From Phallusia mammillata (Eukaryota > Chordata > Ascidiacea > Phlebobranchia > Ascidiidae): a stretch of 64,000 nt of DNA. The stretch spans positions 84,858 to 148,857 of the forward strand of contig QLIY01000085.1 of assembly GCA_003260075.1 (NCBI GenBank). The letters are read 5' to 3'. Under the pieces are notes generated by a model. That model had not been told where the DNA came from, ran no database searches, and saw only the letters and a program-made list of their open reading frames with translations. Position numbers and translations under genes: made by a program. Positions 36,401 through 48,425 of this stretch are shown here, piece after piece; position 1 is the stretch's first letter, and every line of letters begins with the position of its first letter.

Positions 36401-38358
36401 CAACTCTGCTTGTCCAAACTCGCCCCAAAACCGCAACTACGAAGTGAATTAAAAACAAGCCCAAATGAACCAAGTTTTATTGTCTTTTTTGTCGGCTTGC
36501 AAAATATAAAAATGACTGTTTTAAAACCGCCCAAAAAACGCAACCCGCGAACAGAGTGGTACTTCCATTAACCCGCAACTCGATGTCAAAAATCATCCCG
36601 ATTGGGCTGGAAAACCGCCACCCTGGCAACACTGAAGATCTTGTACAGATCATATGGGACGATACGCTGTTGAAGTCGATTGAAAACTTACTAAACTCCG
36701 TGCTACAAGTGGTTGCGTTGTTCCACCAGTTGTCACACGATTCCCATGGCAACATTGACGTCAGAGACGAAAAGAAGTAAAATACGGTGTAAGCAATGAT
36801 GACGTTGTAGTAGATACCAACCATTGCACTAAGCACTACCATGCAAACTCCGACACCTATAACAAGACACAAGAAAAACCTTTAATTTAAATCTAAAAAA
36901 ATATTTTTTTGCTTTAGTCATGTAGTGTGATGGTGCATTGTCCAGTATTTCGATTTAGGCATAAAAATACTGCATATGTTGTCGTATTGCAACAGACGGG
37001 TATATTGATGCAAAACTTTTCTCAATGCGAGGTAATATAATCCCTTGTGGGCCCTTCAACTACTTTTATCAGCTTTTATTCACGTGGAAAACAGTATCAC
37101 ATTCTGTTGATACAGATCACTTACCAAGGCGTGTTTGTAAGCTTTTCAAAAATCGTTTAGGAAACAGTGCACACCGTAACTTTATATGTGACGCCTTAAG
37201 TTTTTTTTAGTTACTGTAGCCTGGTTAGTTGTACACACTGCACACATTAGCTAAGTTTCACACACATATAACAGTTTGATACATGGCTGTGAGGGAAAAT
37301 TATATAAAAGCGCTGTTTTTTCCCAATTAACCCATGACGTTTGTATACATATGGTGCATAAAATATTTGTCACAGCAAGATACGACAAAAATAGTAGATT
37401 GCGATGAGATTTAACATTAATCAAGAGAATTCAAAGCCGACGCATTAAAATAGTCCAATATGGCATTGCAAACAAAGGTTTATAGGCACCATTGCCTGCC
37501 ACGATCAACTCATTTGTCGTGTGTAAGTGTTTTGCTTTGCTCGGATAAACTTTGTTTCATAATTGTTTACCTTTAAAAATAGGACTAAACTTCCATACAG
37601 CGGTGGGTCCCAAGCTCGAAAACTGCCCCAGCGCAACTTCCATAAAGAAAATCGGCAATCCAGCAAAAGTAAGCATAATAACGTAGGGAATTAGGAACGC
37701 ACCTGTAATAAGAAGACTAGTTTTGTTTTGTTTGTTTTATACAACAGTATTGTTTCGCACCTCCCCCATTTTCAAAAGCAAGGTATGGAAATCGCCATAC
37801 ATTGCCCAACCCGACGGCATAGCCTATGCAGGAGAGCAAGTAGTCGGCCTTTCTATCCCAATTTCCACGGTCCTGATTTTCGTCACCCTGTAAAACATAG
37901 AAAGGTTTACGTTAAATGCAGTGTTTAAAAATATATTTTTGCTTTGGATCACTATACACGGGTTAAAAAATAATTTTAACATAAGTGCCAGAGAACTTGT
38001 GTGTCTAGGAATACATTTTGCAGACGTTTTAACAATCGCTGCATTGTCAATGACAACAGCCATTCTTAAAACGTCCACAAGATGTATTCTATATACACAA
38101 GTTCTCTGGCAGTTGTGATTTTAATTATATTTTTCTGCTTTAATTTTGTCTATTTTTTTCCGTTTACGTTCTACCGTTTAGTTAGCTTCATAAGTTGAAT
38201 CTGCTCACGACAATCGTAAACAAGTTCATGGTCATTGTCAAAAATCACTCGACCGTGTACAATGACAATTGATTTTATTTTAGGTTTAATATCATGCTGA
38301 ATTGGCAGAAACACTTTGCAAATTGACCAATTCGTCTCATATTTACCTCATTGGCCAT
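30439..38358 (-). CDS. SLC6A14: SLC6A14-like Na+/Cl- dependent neutral and basic amino acid transporter, complete
   Basis: Thirteen exons join in frame to 661 residues: 38347-38358, 37761-37887, 37571-37702, 36692-36856, 36162-36272, 35692-35806, 35400-35538, 34975-35115, 34349-34577, 33440-33684, 31880-32089, 31084-31251, 30439-30630. The plasma-membrane symporter fold with 12 helices is evident. DENQDRGNW followed by [14 protein letters not shown] is the TM1 ion/substrate site; [20 protein letters not shown] is TM6; LGLDSQF is TM8. Several stretches, including [32 protein letters not shown] and [10 protein letters not shown], are closer to SLC6A14 (ATB0,+) than to glycine transporters. EL2 is long, with N-glycosylation sites (NAT, NLT, NRT, NFT). 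The start is set by AAAATGG. TE insertions sit close to two of its splice donors. Confidence 0.93.
32456..33421. mobile_element. hAT-type element, 966 bp, with a second nested left end
   Basis: Outer ends CAGGGGTGGGCAAACT and AGTTTGCCCACCCCTG, with the perfect 8-bp duplication ATCTATCT (32448-32455, 33422-33429). The palindrome GGCCCGCGGGCC follows the left end. A second, different left end CAGGGGTGCACAACC with palindrome GGCCGTACGGCC starts at 32908 without a matching right end. The right duplication lies 10 bases from the splice donor of the exon 33440-33684. Confidence 0.9.
33818..34158. mobile_element. Possible MITE with CGTATTTACTCGA ends
   Basis: The left words CGTATTTACTCGATTGT, and on the opposite strand at the right CCGTGTTTATTCGACTTAT, are similar inverted ends. 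Internal Cys/Tyr-rich frames are not genes. No clean target duplication was found, so the boundaries are approximate. It lies in an SLC6A14 intron. Confidence 0.4.
35202..35290. repeat. Small hairpin repeat
   Basis: Arms of about 24 nt (around CTCTTCT..AAATGTA and its complement) flank a ~35-nt loop with the palindrome CCTGTACAGG and GTTTCGACG. It lies in an SLC6A14 intron. Confidence 0.5.
36107..36148 (-). repeat. tRNA-SINE head fragment next to an SLC6A14 donor
   Basis: The minus strand has an A-box-like TGGCCGAGTGGTTAGCGC, as in Ser/Leu tRNAs. It begins about 13 bases after the donor of the exon 36162-36272. No B-box follows. Confidence 0.5.
37986..38111. mobile_element. Foldback MITE, 126 bp, nearly perfect hairpin
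   Basis: The two halves are near-complete inverted complements: TGCCAGAGAACTTGTGT at the left pairs with ACACAAGTTCTCTGGCA at the right, and the arms stay complementary through AATACAT and ACGTTTTAA to a short loop. It lies in intron 1 of the SLC6A14-like gene. A similar single end is at 6294-6313. Confidence 0.75.
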
Positions 38359-40914
38359 TTTGAAACCGTCAAAAATCTGTCTTGAGAACTTTTAGTACGC
38401 GCAGCGCCAAAAAAGCCTAAATGTAAACAAGCAACCTGTGCGCCGAGGCGTTTTGTAGGCTGCGTGAATCAGAACTTACTGGAGCGAAAAAGCCTAAGAA
38501 AAACTAAATCTCCTTCTACACAGGATGTATACGTCAGACCCCTGGGTTGCTTTGTACTACTTTTTTACTAACAATTCCTGTTCCTTTTTCACAACAACAT
38601 TCAACCAAACCTTTGTGAACCGCAGTAAAGTTCAATTCATGAAGATACTGCACAACTGTAGGCTTAAAAGTGCTTTCTGTGGTCTGTGCGCTTGTATGCT
38701 CCACCGGTTTTGTAAAAGCGTTGACTTGAGTTACCTGCCATATTTGCAAAAATACAATATGATTTTGTTTTGTGCTCATTGTATCGTTAAACACAGGAAA
38801 ACACACAGAAAAAACAAAAACAATGTGTTTTAGCTTACTTTTCTTATGTAATGTTGTAGCCTACTCAACTGCATTAGATGGATATAACTGTACATGCGCA
38901 AGAATGCTCAGGGTTAGTGCGGTACTTCACACGTATTACCAAAAAATAAGAAAATGGTAAACGATTAAATATCAGGCAGCTGATTCTATTGCCATTCCTA
39001 CAAAAACAGACTAAAATCTATTTATCCGATTAACGCAGGTAGCCTATATACGACACCAAAGAATACAAAAGATTTATCAAGACTTTTTTACACACACTTT
39101 TTGTGGTTGGTGAACTTGTTTTGTATTTCCACAATTGTATGACTATTGTAAACTTTGCATGACGTAGTTAGGAGTTGTGCTGCTCCCTATAACCCCATGT
39201 TTTTGTGGTTGTCTAAACAAGAGAAAAGTGAGAAACCACAATTTTCCCATGACAACTCATGGCACGATCACCGTTCCCCCAAAATAAGTCAAGTGAATCG
39301 GATCGTTCAAACAAACAACTTTCAAGCTAGTGTTGTTTGACAAATTCGAAAAGCTTTACAAAGCCAAAACTTTAGTTTGGTAAGTGCCTGTTGAGTGCTT
39401 TAAAGTTGACCTAAAGTTTAACATATTGATATCAGTATGTTGAAAACATTGATGTAAAACAGACATTTTATCGCAACAAAACACCAGATGGGTTTATTTT
39501 GTCACTCAAATTCAAAAGTTTCGTCCCGTCGGTTAACTATAGCGATTATTGGCTAGGTGTCACAAGCGCTATAGTTATTACGAGAAATTTGGTTAAGAAT
39601 TGTTTCGTCAAAATCACTAACGAAACCAAATTCACTATCGCCCACTTATAGAGACCAAATATGGATTTGTGTTTTAAGTAGATTTGACACTTTTGAAGCA
39701 ACAAAAACGCCTATTCTGAGCGTTCATTATTTCGTATATTAGCCTAGCATAAATAATGGCTTTGAAAATCCGATTGTCACGCATTTTTCGGGTAGAGCTA
39801 CTAACACCATACGTTTCGCCTGATCCAAAAGTGCCTAATTTTCGATAAGTGGCGTAAAGAGCTGAATTATTTATTTAGCGGCTATAAATGGGTTGGTTTG
39901 GGAAATATTTACATGAAACTTTTACATTAGTAACTAATTTTTTGGGTTAGTTTTATTGAATTTTAAGTGCTAATACCTTACCCCAACCCTAATAGCCCTA
40001 ACCGTTAGCATTTTTTGAGATATACCGTTTTGAAAATTAAGCACTTTTGGATGAGGCGAAACGTATGGTGTTAGTAGCTCTACCCATTTTTCGTGTTTCG
40101 ATTGTTTTGCCAGTTGAAAGGTAATTCTACAATTTATCAAAACCGTTTTTTGACAACGCATCCTGTAAAATGGAAGAACCTTATGGTTGTGAGTTACGCC
40201 ACGCCTACCTTCAGGATGCCTTAAAAGTAAAATGTGATTTCGCTGCTGGGCGTTTCTTGAACCACCAGGACCAGTTGTATCCGCTTCAAAGCGCTCGGCA
40301 GCATTGCGCTCTGCAGCATTGTACACCCAGTTTCGACTGGTATATACATTGATTGTTGTGTAGGCTATGTCAAACCTGTAACAATGTGTTTGTTATTTTT
40401 AGTGTGCTACAAACCGTCATCATTCTTCACATTATGTAAATCCAAAAACAGATAAATAGACCAACTTTGATTCTTTTTTTCGATACATATATGACATCTG
40501 TATGGTAAAAATTGACAGCTTTTAGCAATTTTACGCAATGCCATGTTAATAATCCAACAACAACTCAACTCAACTTGTTGAGAGCCGTCGGAAATTAAAA
40601 TGTATCCTGATCGGTTCAGTTTATACCCATTCCTAAAAAAACATAAATTTTAAAAAGACTGTTTAAACTTATATAATTTAAAACATGCAAAATTACGTTG
40701 TAATTGTATGAATTTTTTGCTATTATAGCTTGAACTTTTAGCGAATTTACAAGCAATTAATTAAATAATAATTAAATACCCTGATGTATCGGATTTATTT
40801 TCGCGCTGAAACGTTTTTACCGAAGTGCGCTTCGAACAATCGCGATTGTTGGCTTGTGAAAAGTTATTAAATGATTAAATTTAAATCCGGTTTTTAACAG
40901 CTGTGTTTGTCAAA
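38359..40914. other. Divergent intergenic region between SLC6A14 and SNRNP70
   Basis: The two genes point away from each other, so both promoters should be here. A MULE-like MITE lies at 39791-40084. No other gene is seen; the short frames (for example 38525-38833) overlap on both strands and have no recognisable motif. Confidence 0.6.
39791..40084. mobile_element. MULE-like MITE, 294 bp, long inverted ends and 9-bp duplication
   Basis: The ends GGTAGAGCTACTAACACC and its inverted copy continue as near-perfect complementary arms for ~50 nt. The flanking duplication CATTTTTCG (39782-39790 and 40085-40093) is perfect and 9 bp long, as for Mutator-like elements. Related ends occur at 52629-52836 and near 55405. 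Confidence 0.8.
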
Positions 40915-43900
40915 ATGACGCAGTTTTTGCCTCCAAACTTACTGGCCTTGTTTGCACCTCGTGATGCAATTCCATACAAGCCTCCAACACATCCGGTAAG
41001 TGTGTTTTAATATTTTGAAGATTGATTGTGATTGGCAAGTTGGCAACTACAAGTCGAAATAGCGTTGGAAATATTGCTAAAAAATGATATGCGCATTATT
41101 GATTGCATGTATCAAAGTTGTTCCATTTTTGATGCCATTTTTTTAAAGATGCAAGTTTGTGTTTGTTAAATTTCCATGTTGCATAAAAAATCGCTCAGTA
41201 GTGTTTAAAGTTTTTTGTTTCACATTTTTACAGCTAACATGGGAAAAAGATCGACTAAGGTCTCCTTATACTGGAATCGGACATTTGGTGCACCTGTTCG
41301 AAGACCCAAAAGACACTCCACCACCAACTAGGGGAGAAAAGAAAGCAGAAAAATTAAAACGACGGGTATATTTATCTTTTTGTTTGTTAATGTTTACCAT
41401 AGAGCTTGATTTTTATACTCACCCTGTCTGTTTTCTGCAGATTCGAGAGAAAGCTGAGCAACGGGCAGAGGAAATCACTGAAGAAATCAAATCATGGGAT
41501 CCACATAATGACCCGAATGCAACTGGAGATTCCTTTAAAACTTTGTTCGTTGGACGCATTGTAAGTAAAATGGCATACAACTCTAGCATGTTATAACATT
41601 AAAAGGCAGCTTTAGTTGACCCTGTAACTGAAAGTTATTTTACTGCCTTGCACATTCTTTTTCTTTTCATTTTACATCATTTGATTTTTAATAGAATATT
41701 TTGTGCTAATAAATTTAAGGTTGCTGTTAATTAATAAATAATATGCAGGAATTTAATGTGTTATTTTATTTTCACAGAACTATGACACCTCTGAATCGAA
41801 ATTGAGAAGAGAGTTTGAGCAGTACGGAAAAATTAGAAAGGTTTGTTTCAATTCGAATATAGATACAAGCCAAGTTACAGCTTCTAATTTCGTTAAATCC
41901 AGTGCAGATTTAAAATATTCAACAGCCTATGAACTTTGTAAAACCTAACATTAATCAAGTTTTACTATATTGTGGTAATGCTATAAGATTGATGTTACTC
42001 GAATCTTCGTAATTGTATGTGTGGTATATATTGAAGCATAAACAAGTTTGGGCATTTATGAAGTTTGAAAATTAGCCTTACTGTACAGAGGAGATGAATT
42101 AACTTATGATGTATGTGTACATTTAAAGATTATGCATTAATTCAGCAATCGATACATAATTATCATCAAACATATGTTGTCTTATGCAGGTATGTTTGGT
42201 AAAAAACAAAGCCACAGACAAACCAAGAGGCTATGCATTTGTGGAATACGAGAAAGAACGTGACATGCACAGTAAGTTATCCTTAATTTGTTTTTGATTT
42301 TCAGTCATTTTAAATAAAGCTGTAAGATCATTTCATAGGAAGCATTTGCATGCTTAACTTTGTACACTAAAAGTGTGTTTTTGACCAAGTTTTTGCAGTC
42401 AACTCACATAGGTTTGTTTGGAAATCAGCTTACTAGGTTCACTAAAAGGGCTTTTTGTTTAAGTTTTGCATACATTGTCTGCAGAAAGCTTGTTTAAAAG
42501 TCCACTTTTATTCTGCAAAGTTTCGTTTGTATTAAGTGTGAGTGGTATTGGTACATGATTAGGTGCAGAAAACGTGGGTCGATCCAAAGGTCAGGTAACC
42601 ATTGGTTGTTAATAATATGTTACACTTGTTAGGCATTTCACTTAAGTAACAATATATATTGGCTCTTAAATCACCGTCTTTTGCTGTTTTGTACAGCTCG
42701 CTAAACACATCGAAGTGCGATTTTTCTTGTCCCTCAAATGTTAGGTTTGTATTTGGCTTGGAAAAAAGTGTAAAACTTGGATTAAAGGGTAAGGTGGGTT
42801 TGTATGAACTTGCCTAGCTGTCAGTGAGTTAGTCAGAATAAATGCTTAAAATTCGAATCAAAAATCAGCCTTGGTACGGGCTTTCGTGTTGTTTGTCTGG
42901 CTTTGGGTAAGAGCCTCCCAGTCAGTTTGCTTGTGGAAAAGAGACAAATAAAATCGTCAATAGTGAAAGGAATGTAGAAGACAAATGTCATCGCTGCACA
43001 TATGTTGTAAGACCTAGATAATTTGTTTTTATTGTGTGTCCATTTGTTATTGGTATCTGTAAAATGAAATTGGTCCCATGGAGAAGGTGGTATGTAATGA
43101 AAATCAGTAATAATGTTGTGTGAATTTTGAGGTTTGTTTATTTTAGTTATCATGTGTGTATATAACCTGCATATAAACAGAAAGCATTCAACTATCTACA
43201 CCAGGGGTCAGCAACCCCTGGCATGCATGCCAAGGTTGGCACGCTAGGTGGCTTTTAATGGCACGCAAACCGATTTGCGTGTTTATATTGAAGTAACAAT
43301 TCAACCTCGTACACTGCTTGTTTATTGTGTTTATCTATTCCATTGTGTATTAAAATTTAGCCTTACAGGCACAAAACACTCTGCTTTCTCTTTATTATTA
43401 ACATTTGCTGGCACGAACGACTATTATTTAGCAAAATGTTGGCATGTGAGGTCATTAACACATGGAAACAACAAGTAAATTGGCATGCGTTGCCTAAAAG
43501 GTTGCCGACCCCTACACTTTCTGATAAACACCTGCACTTTTCTGTTTCCACTCAAAACAATTCATGTTTTTCAACATTACCTGAGAATTCAGAAGCTACC
43601 AGACAAGAATAATAAATAATTTATCTCACAGATTATAATGTGAAATGTATTGATCCACAAGATTTATATTGGGTTGTGGGTGGCTAGTTTAGAACATAAC
43701 CCTATTGCAACTTTACTTTTGTATATAACTTCCATTGATGAAATAATACTGAACATGTAAACAAACAAATATATATAACCCCAATATTATGACTCTAATA
43801 CAAAAGGTAAGTTTGAAATAAATCGAACTGCATTGTCCTTACACATTGTTTCATGTTGTTAGCTGCCTACAAAAGTGCAGACGGGAAGAAGATTGATGGA

Positions 43901-46900
43901 AGAAGAGTCCTAGTGGATGTTGAAAGAGGAAGAACTGTGAAGGGATGGAGACCCAGGCGTCTTGGTGGTGGCCTTGGATCAACAAGAGCTGCCCCAGATG
44001 AGGACAAGCCTGGACATGAAAGGTGATTCCTTTGTTATTTCAACTTTTGAGTCAAATGTATAATTTCCCAAACAATTTTTAGCAATGCTTCAAATTCAAT
44101 TTTCTGTATGTTTGGCTGTTTTTTTTTCATTGTTGCTGCTCAGCTATGCACTAAAAGGAGTCCTTGACCAAACTGGAGCAAATGAGTCTTGTTCCATTGA
44201 GAAAATTCAATGCCCTTTAATTTGAATGTTATTAAATTCATCATGCAAACTTTTGTGCAAAATAATGTGTGATTGTTTATACCAGTCTCAGAGTTAAGAT
44301 TTTTTCCAGTGTATTCTGGGATATTGAATCCTTTTTCATGGAACCTTTTTTCTCTACATCTATATATACTATGTATGACTGACATTATGTATGTTGGTAT
44401 GCTTGGCCAAAGTTAACATTTCTGGCACATATGTAAACATGCTTTATTCTTCTTTACAGAGATGAAAGGGAAAGAGATCGGGAACGGGACAGACCTCGTG
44501 AACGTGAACGAGAGCGAGACAGAGGAGATCGAAGAGAACCGAGATCAATGGATAGAACCAGAGACAGGTTAGTTCTGTTTACATTGTTTTTGTTTTCTTT
44601 GGGTTGTCGAACAAAATAGTATGAATTGGACAAAATTTTGTTTGTTGGGTATTGAATGAATGTTTCAACACATGGAAGCATGTCAGTTTATCCGTATTAA
44701 ACTGCTTACTGTTGCCGAAAAGGTGTGATTTAACGTTTTAATTTCAAATTATTTTACGCTTTAGAACTTGATTGAAATCAAAGAGGGGGTGTAAAATTAA
44801 TCGTAACACAATTACAACACCTTTTCTTGTTTACCAATACAAAATATCAGCTTGTTTTGCCCTGATTACATTGACCGCCATAGTTCTGCTCTAAACGTAT
44901 TTTAAGTAACGTTTTTTGGACTTCACAAGATATTCTTTCTGCAGAGACCGACATCGTGATCGAGACAGGGAACGTGATCGTGACCGTGAAAAGCCACGCG
45001 AGCGTGACCGTGATCGTGAAAAGCGCAGGGATCGTGACCGTGGTGATAGGCCTGATCGAGGTGACAGGCCTGATCGTGGTGACAGGCCTGATCGTGGTGA
45101 CAAGGGTGACCGCCGTGATCGTGATAGGGACCGTGACAAGAAGAGGGATAGCGACCGAAAAGAGAGACGAAGGGAAGAAGCTGGCGATGGTGGTAAGTTT
45201 AATTTTTTCTTCTGTTTGAGTACATCAGTTCTGCATCTTTTTGAATGCCCTCGTTTGTCATAAAATATTCAAGAACAACTGAATGTTTTCGGTGGGTAGT
45301 CTGTTATCTTGTTCTACGGACACTCTCTTATTGAGTTCCGAGATGGCATAACAAAAAAGATATACAAGGTAGGCGCAAAAATTGAACTGTGAATTTAAAC
45401 TTGATTGGGATCAGGTTAAATCACAAAAAAATATGCACTTTCGTGACCAATAGTATGTAAAAATAGTCTCAGCCTATACGTCGCTATAGCGTCAATGAAA
45501 ATCTCCAGCATTAACAAGCCATACAAAACTGTACATCTCAAAAACGCTCTGTGGCAAAAGAGTGTGTGAGACTGGAGTAATTTGCTTTACCTTCAAACAG
45601 GCTTGTTTGAATTTCTGGTATTCTGTTAGTAACGGAGAATCAGACAAGAATGTTTAAAAGTGACTCCTTACATTCATTTTTTTTTTCAGATTCAGGAAGA
45701 AAAGAGGACCGAAGTCGAGAATCGCGTCACAAACATCGCGACAGATCACGTGAGCGAGATGGATCAAGGTAACTTTGTTTTATTTTCAGTATCTTTCAAT
45801 ACATTATAAGTAACCTGCAGACAGTGCACACTGTTTCAGCCTGTAAGGTCACATCAGTACAGTGACGAGACTTAGGTCGTATTGTCTAGTACAGTGCTTT
45901 TCAACCGGGTGTATTGTACACCCCAGGGTGTACCATAATTTTTAAAGGGTGTACCACTTTGATGGGGTGTACTGGGGTGTACCAGACAAAAAATATAATA
46001 TACCTATGACCAGGTATCACAACAGGCAGGTTTCAGTTTTAGAACAGACTGACTGGAATGTACAATACATGGCACAACATGCATCTCAAGTGTTCACAGA
46101 TTTTAAGTTACAAAACTCTATTTGTGACATCATAATTTAATATTTCACTTGATAATCGTTGTTAATGGTGGTTCTTTCAGATGTAGAAAGTGAATTGTGG
46201 ATTATGGCTTGTTGATATTGCGCTCATCATCATTTCTGTTAGGACCACAGATTCAGTGTGTTACAGGGTTGAATAATTTTTTTACTGGGGTGTACAAATT
46301 TTGTGTAAACNTTAAAAGGGTGTACCGCTTCAAAAAAGGTTGACAAGCACTGGTCTAGTAACCAGTTGCTTGGCCATTGTGAACCAGTTTCCTCTGTGGT
46401 TTATGCCCAGTTGTGGCATCTAACTGAATTGATCGAGGCATGGCTTTCCTGCCGGTTACTCCCAACTGATTGGATTGCCTTGAGGTGGCTATCCTGGCCA
46501 GTACGACCTATGTCTCGTCACCAGCTGCACTGATGATACTTTATAGGTCGAAACACTTAGCGCTGTCTGTAGCTTACTTATCATTTATTGGCATGATGAT
46601 TTTGTATTTTACCATATACGTATATTTAAGACAAAATACCATCGAAACCTACAGGATAATAAAGTTTGACTATGTCTTTTTTAGACGCGAACGTCATCGC
46701 GACAAAGACAGAGACCGTAGTAACCGTGACGCGTCGAAACCTGACGTCACCAAATCGGAAAGTGAATACAATTCTGACTACAAACCGCCAGTAGGCGAAA
46801 TCAAACAGGAAAATTACAAAGCAAAGGAAGAATTTCAAGGTATGAAAAATGTTGGGAAATATATTTATAATTCTGCTACGATTAGACAAAAAGTATTATT

Positions 46901-47558
46901 TTCCTAATGTGCACATTGTTTCAGATGAGGCTGCCTATTACGGGGGTGATGGCATGGGTGATAGGCCGGATAACGGATACTACAAAGGTAGGATGATCCT
47001 TAAATAGTAAATACTGAATGCTTAGATACATAAAAGATACCAAATGCTCGAAACATAAAGGACCTTTGGGCCTCAATTAACTCTTGTGTATCAGGTTTAA
47101 ACTGCACTAACTGTACAGTGTAACTTAAACAAAACAGTAGTGAAACCAATTAGGATGTGTTTTTGCAAGATATTCAATATCTAGGCACAGATATTTATGT
47201 CAACGCATGAACTTGAAAAAAACTTCACTGTTTCATTGCATCTTACTACATTCGTAGCATTTTTAAAACACAACTGGTGTAATAATCGCATTTAAAAGCT
47301 GTTCCAAGCATTGACAAAACCTAAAAAACTATGATAAGTTACATACAGTTAAAGGACTGTATTAAACCAATCTGATAAACTTGTTTTTTGCAGGTGAAGC
47401 TATGGAATATGACCAAAATATGAAGCCAGAACCTCCGTACAGTAACAACACGGTACGTTGTCTCAATCCAAATGATGTAGTTGAGATGTTACTTTTTTTA
47501 AATTGCATTTTTACAGGAAATGAAAGAGGAGGTATACGAAGAAAGTGGAGAATATTAA
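40915..47558 (+). CDS. SNRNP70: U1 small nuclear ribonucleoprotein 70 kDa, complete
   Basis: Thirteen exons join in frame to 463 residues: 40915-40995, 41234-41365, 41441-41560, 41778-41840, 42190-42271, 43863-44022, 44460-44567, 44945-45192, 45690-45768, 46685-46839, 46925-46987, 47394-47452, 47517-47558. The protein binds U1 snRNA stem-loop I in the spliceosome. [17 protein letters not shown] is the conserved N-terminus, followed by the long helix and [12 protein letters not shown]. The RRM has RNP2 LFVGRI (about 106-111) and RNP1 RGYAFVEY (145-152). [19 protein letters not shown] and [12 protein letters not shown] complete the U1-70K core. The C-terminal half is Arg/Asp/Glu-rich, with a GDRPDR repeat in exon 8. 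An AG at 40899-40900 lies 14 nt before the ATG and may be a spliced-leader acceptor. Confidence 0.97.
43202..43513. mobile_element. hAT-type MITE, ~312 bp, GGCATGCATGCC subfamily
   Basis: Left end CAGGGGTCAGCAACC, then palindrome GGCATGCATGCC and a TGGCA half-site; the right end GGTTGCCGACCCCT matches in inverse. The left flank is ATCTACAC; the right flank keeps only ACAC after a small deletion over the junction. It lies in the SNRNP70 intron 42272-43862. Confidence 0.85.
45816..45861 (-). ncRNA. Hammerhead ribozyme motif, mutated
   Basis: Minus strand: CTGATGT (A9 changed), a stem II with changes, GAAA, stem III CAGTG/CACTG, GTC then TGCAGG. The altered A9 and the changed base before GAAA should disable it. 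Confidence 0.65.
45892..46352. mobile_element. hAT-type MITE, 461 bp, GTGTACC subfamily
   Basis: Ends CAGTGCTTTTCAACC and GGTTGACAAGCACTG; perfect 8-bp duplication GTCTAGTA (45884-45891, 46353-46360). The palindrome-like GTACACCCCAGGGTGTACC follows the left end; GGGTGTACC and an A-tract precede the right end. One unresolved base lies at about 46311. Confidence 0.93.
46524..46573 (+). ncRNA. Hammerhead ribozyme motif, right end of the foldback repeat
   Basis: Plus strand: GCTGCA, core CTGATGA, a weakened stem II ending AGGTC, GAAA, a degenerate stem III, GTC, then TGTAGC pairing with GCTGCA (six pairs, one wobble). The core is intact but stems II and III are weak. Confidence 0.65.
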
Positions 47559-48425
47559 TTTTTGTGTAAATTGCTGCTGCCAGTTGTTTTTTATCGTGTC
47601 TTATAAGAAATCGTAAATAAACTTTGAATTCGATTCAATGCGGACGACAATAATCAATTCACACACATACTAATTTTTTTTCGATTAACCATAGTTGCAC
47701 CGTATCTTCTATCTTGTGCCACAGAGGGTCCGACCTACCTGTCCCCATGGGTGTGTAGGCTATGTTGGTTGCAAGGGGCTCGCCTACTCTTAAAATACGC
47801 GAACTGCGCCTGGAATTCATCTACTATCTACATAATATGGTCAACCAATGGTTAGGAACTTATTCAAGTTTCTTACCCAAACCGCTATCAGTTTTTTCCC
47901 CGTGTTGTCGAGGGCTGGTACCCAACAGTGAACAGCGCATATTAAGCTCAAAGGGGGTATCCAAGATTAAAGTATCTATGTTAATTCTTACTCATGGCCT
48001 TAACAGTCAAGTTATAGAGATTTGTTTGGTAAACACACGTGATATTTAATGCCGACGTTTTGAGATTATTACCCGAGAAAATACATCCGCGCGGCTTCGC
48101 TAAAGATACAAAAGCACTAGGTCACGCCTCAGCTGGTCTGATTTCTGTGTTTTGTTGGGCCAGCAAGCAAGGTAAGAGTTGTTGTTGTTATTAAAATGCA
48201 AATACAATTCATTTAAAGCTCAAAACCTTGGGATTTTTATTGCTGTTTTGTACACTTTACACGAAATTTAAAACTAATGTGAAAAAAACACCTTCTAGAG
48301 AAAAATATCTAAATTTTATGGGTGGTTTGTGACTTTGTGGGGTGTGATTAAATTTTATCATTTTTAAATACACCACATTTTTAGACATTCACAATTGTGT
48401 ATTTTGCATTTAGTCAACATTTACA
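47559..48425. other. Intergenic between SNRNP70 and BRCC3
   Basis: AATAAA at 47616-47621 is a good poly(A) signal for SNRNP70. The remaining ~800 bp has no recognised gene; a pyrimidine-rich stretch ending GCATTTAG lies 12 nt before the BRCC3 start. Confidence 0.6.
47616..47621 (+). terminator. Poly(A) signal of SNRNP70
   Basis: AATAAA 58 bases after the stop codon. Confidence 0.7.

Larger units (their letters stand above)
45807..46583. mobile_element. Foldback repeat with inverted hammerhead ends, split by a hAT MITE
   Basis: The left end (45816-45861) and right end (46524-46573) are inverted copies of the same hammerhead-type sequence, and the inverted similarity extends into the flanks (ATAAGTAA left, TTACTTAT right). 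The inner part 46353-46520 matches the inside of the repeat at 59961 in reverse (CAGAGGAAACTGG on the minus strand). The element at 45892-46352 is inserted inside. All lie in a SNRNP70 intron. Confidence 0.75.

Noticed and set aside
30439-38358. Glycine transporter (SLC6A5/SLC6A9) as the identity of the SLC6 gene
   Set aside because: The N-terminal DENQDRGNW, the EL5-TM10 GGNRFIED region and the C-terminal [10 protein letters not shown] fit SLC6A14 better.
44891-45139. Antisense frame reading like an SR-rich protein (SLSRSR, LSPRSG repeats)
   Set aside because: It is the complement of the SNRNP70 Arg/Asp repeat exon; low-complexity coding produces mirror frames.
47559-48425. SNRNP70 and BRCC3 as an operon
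   Set aside because: They are 868 bp apart with a separate poly(A) signal; tunicate operons have much tighter spacing.
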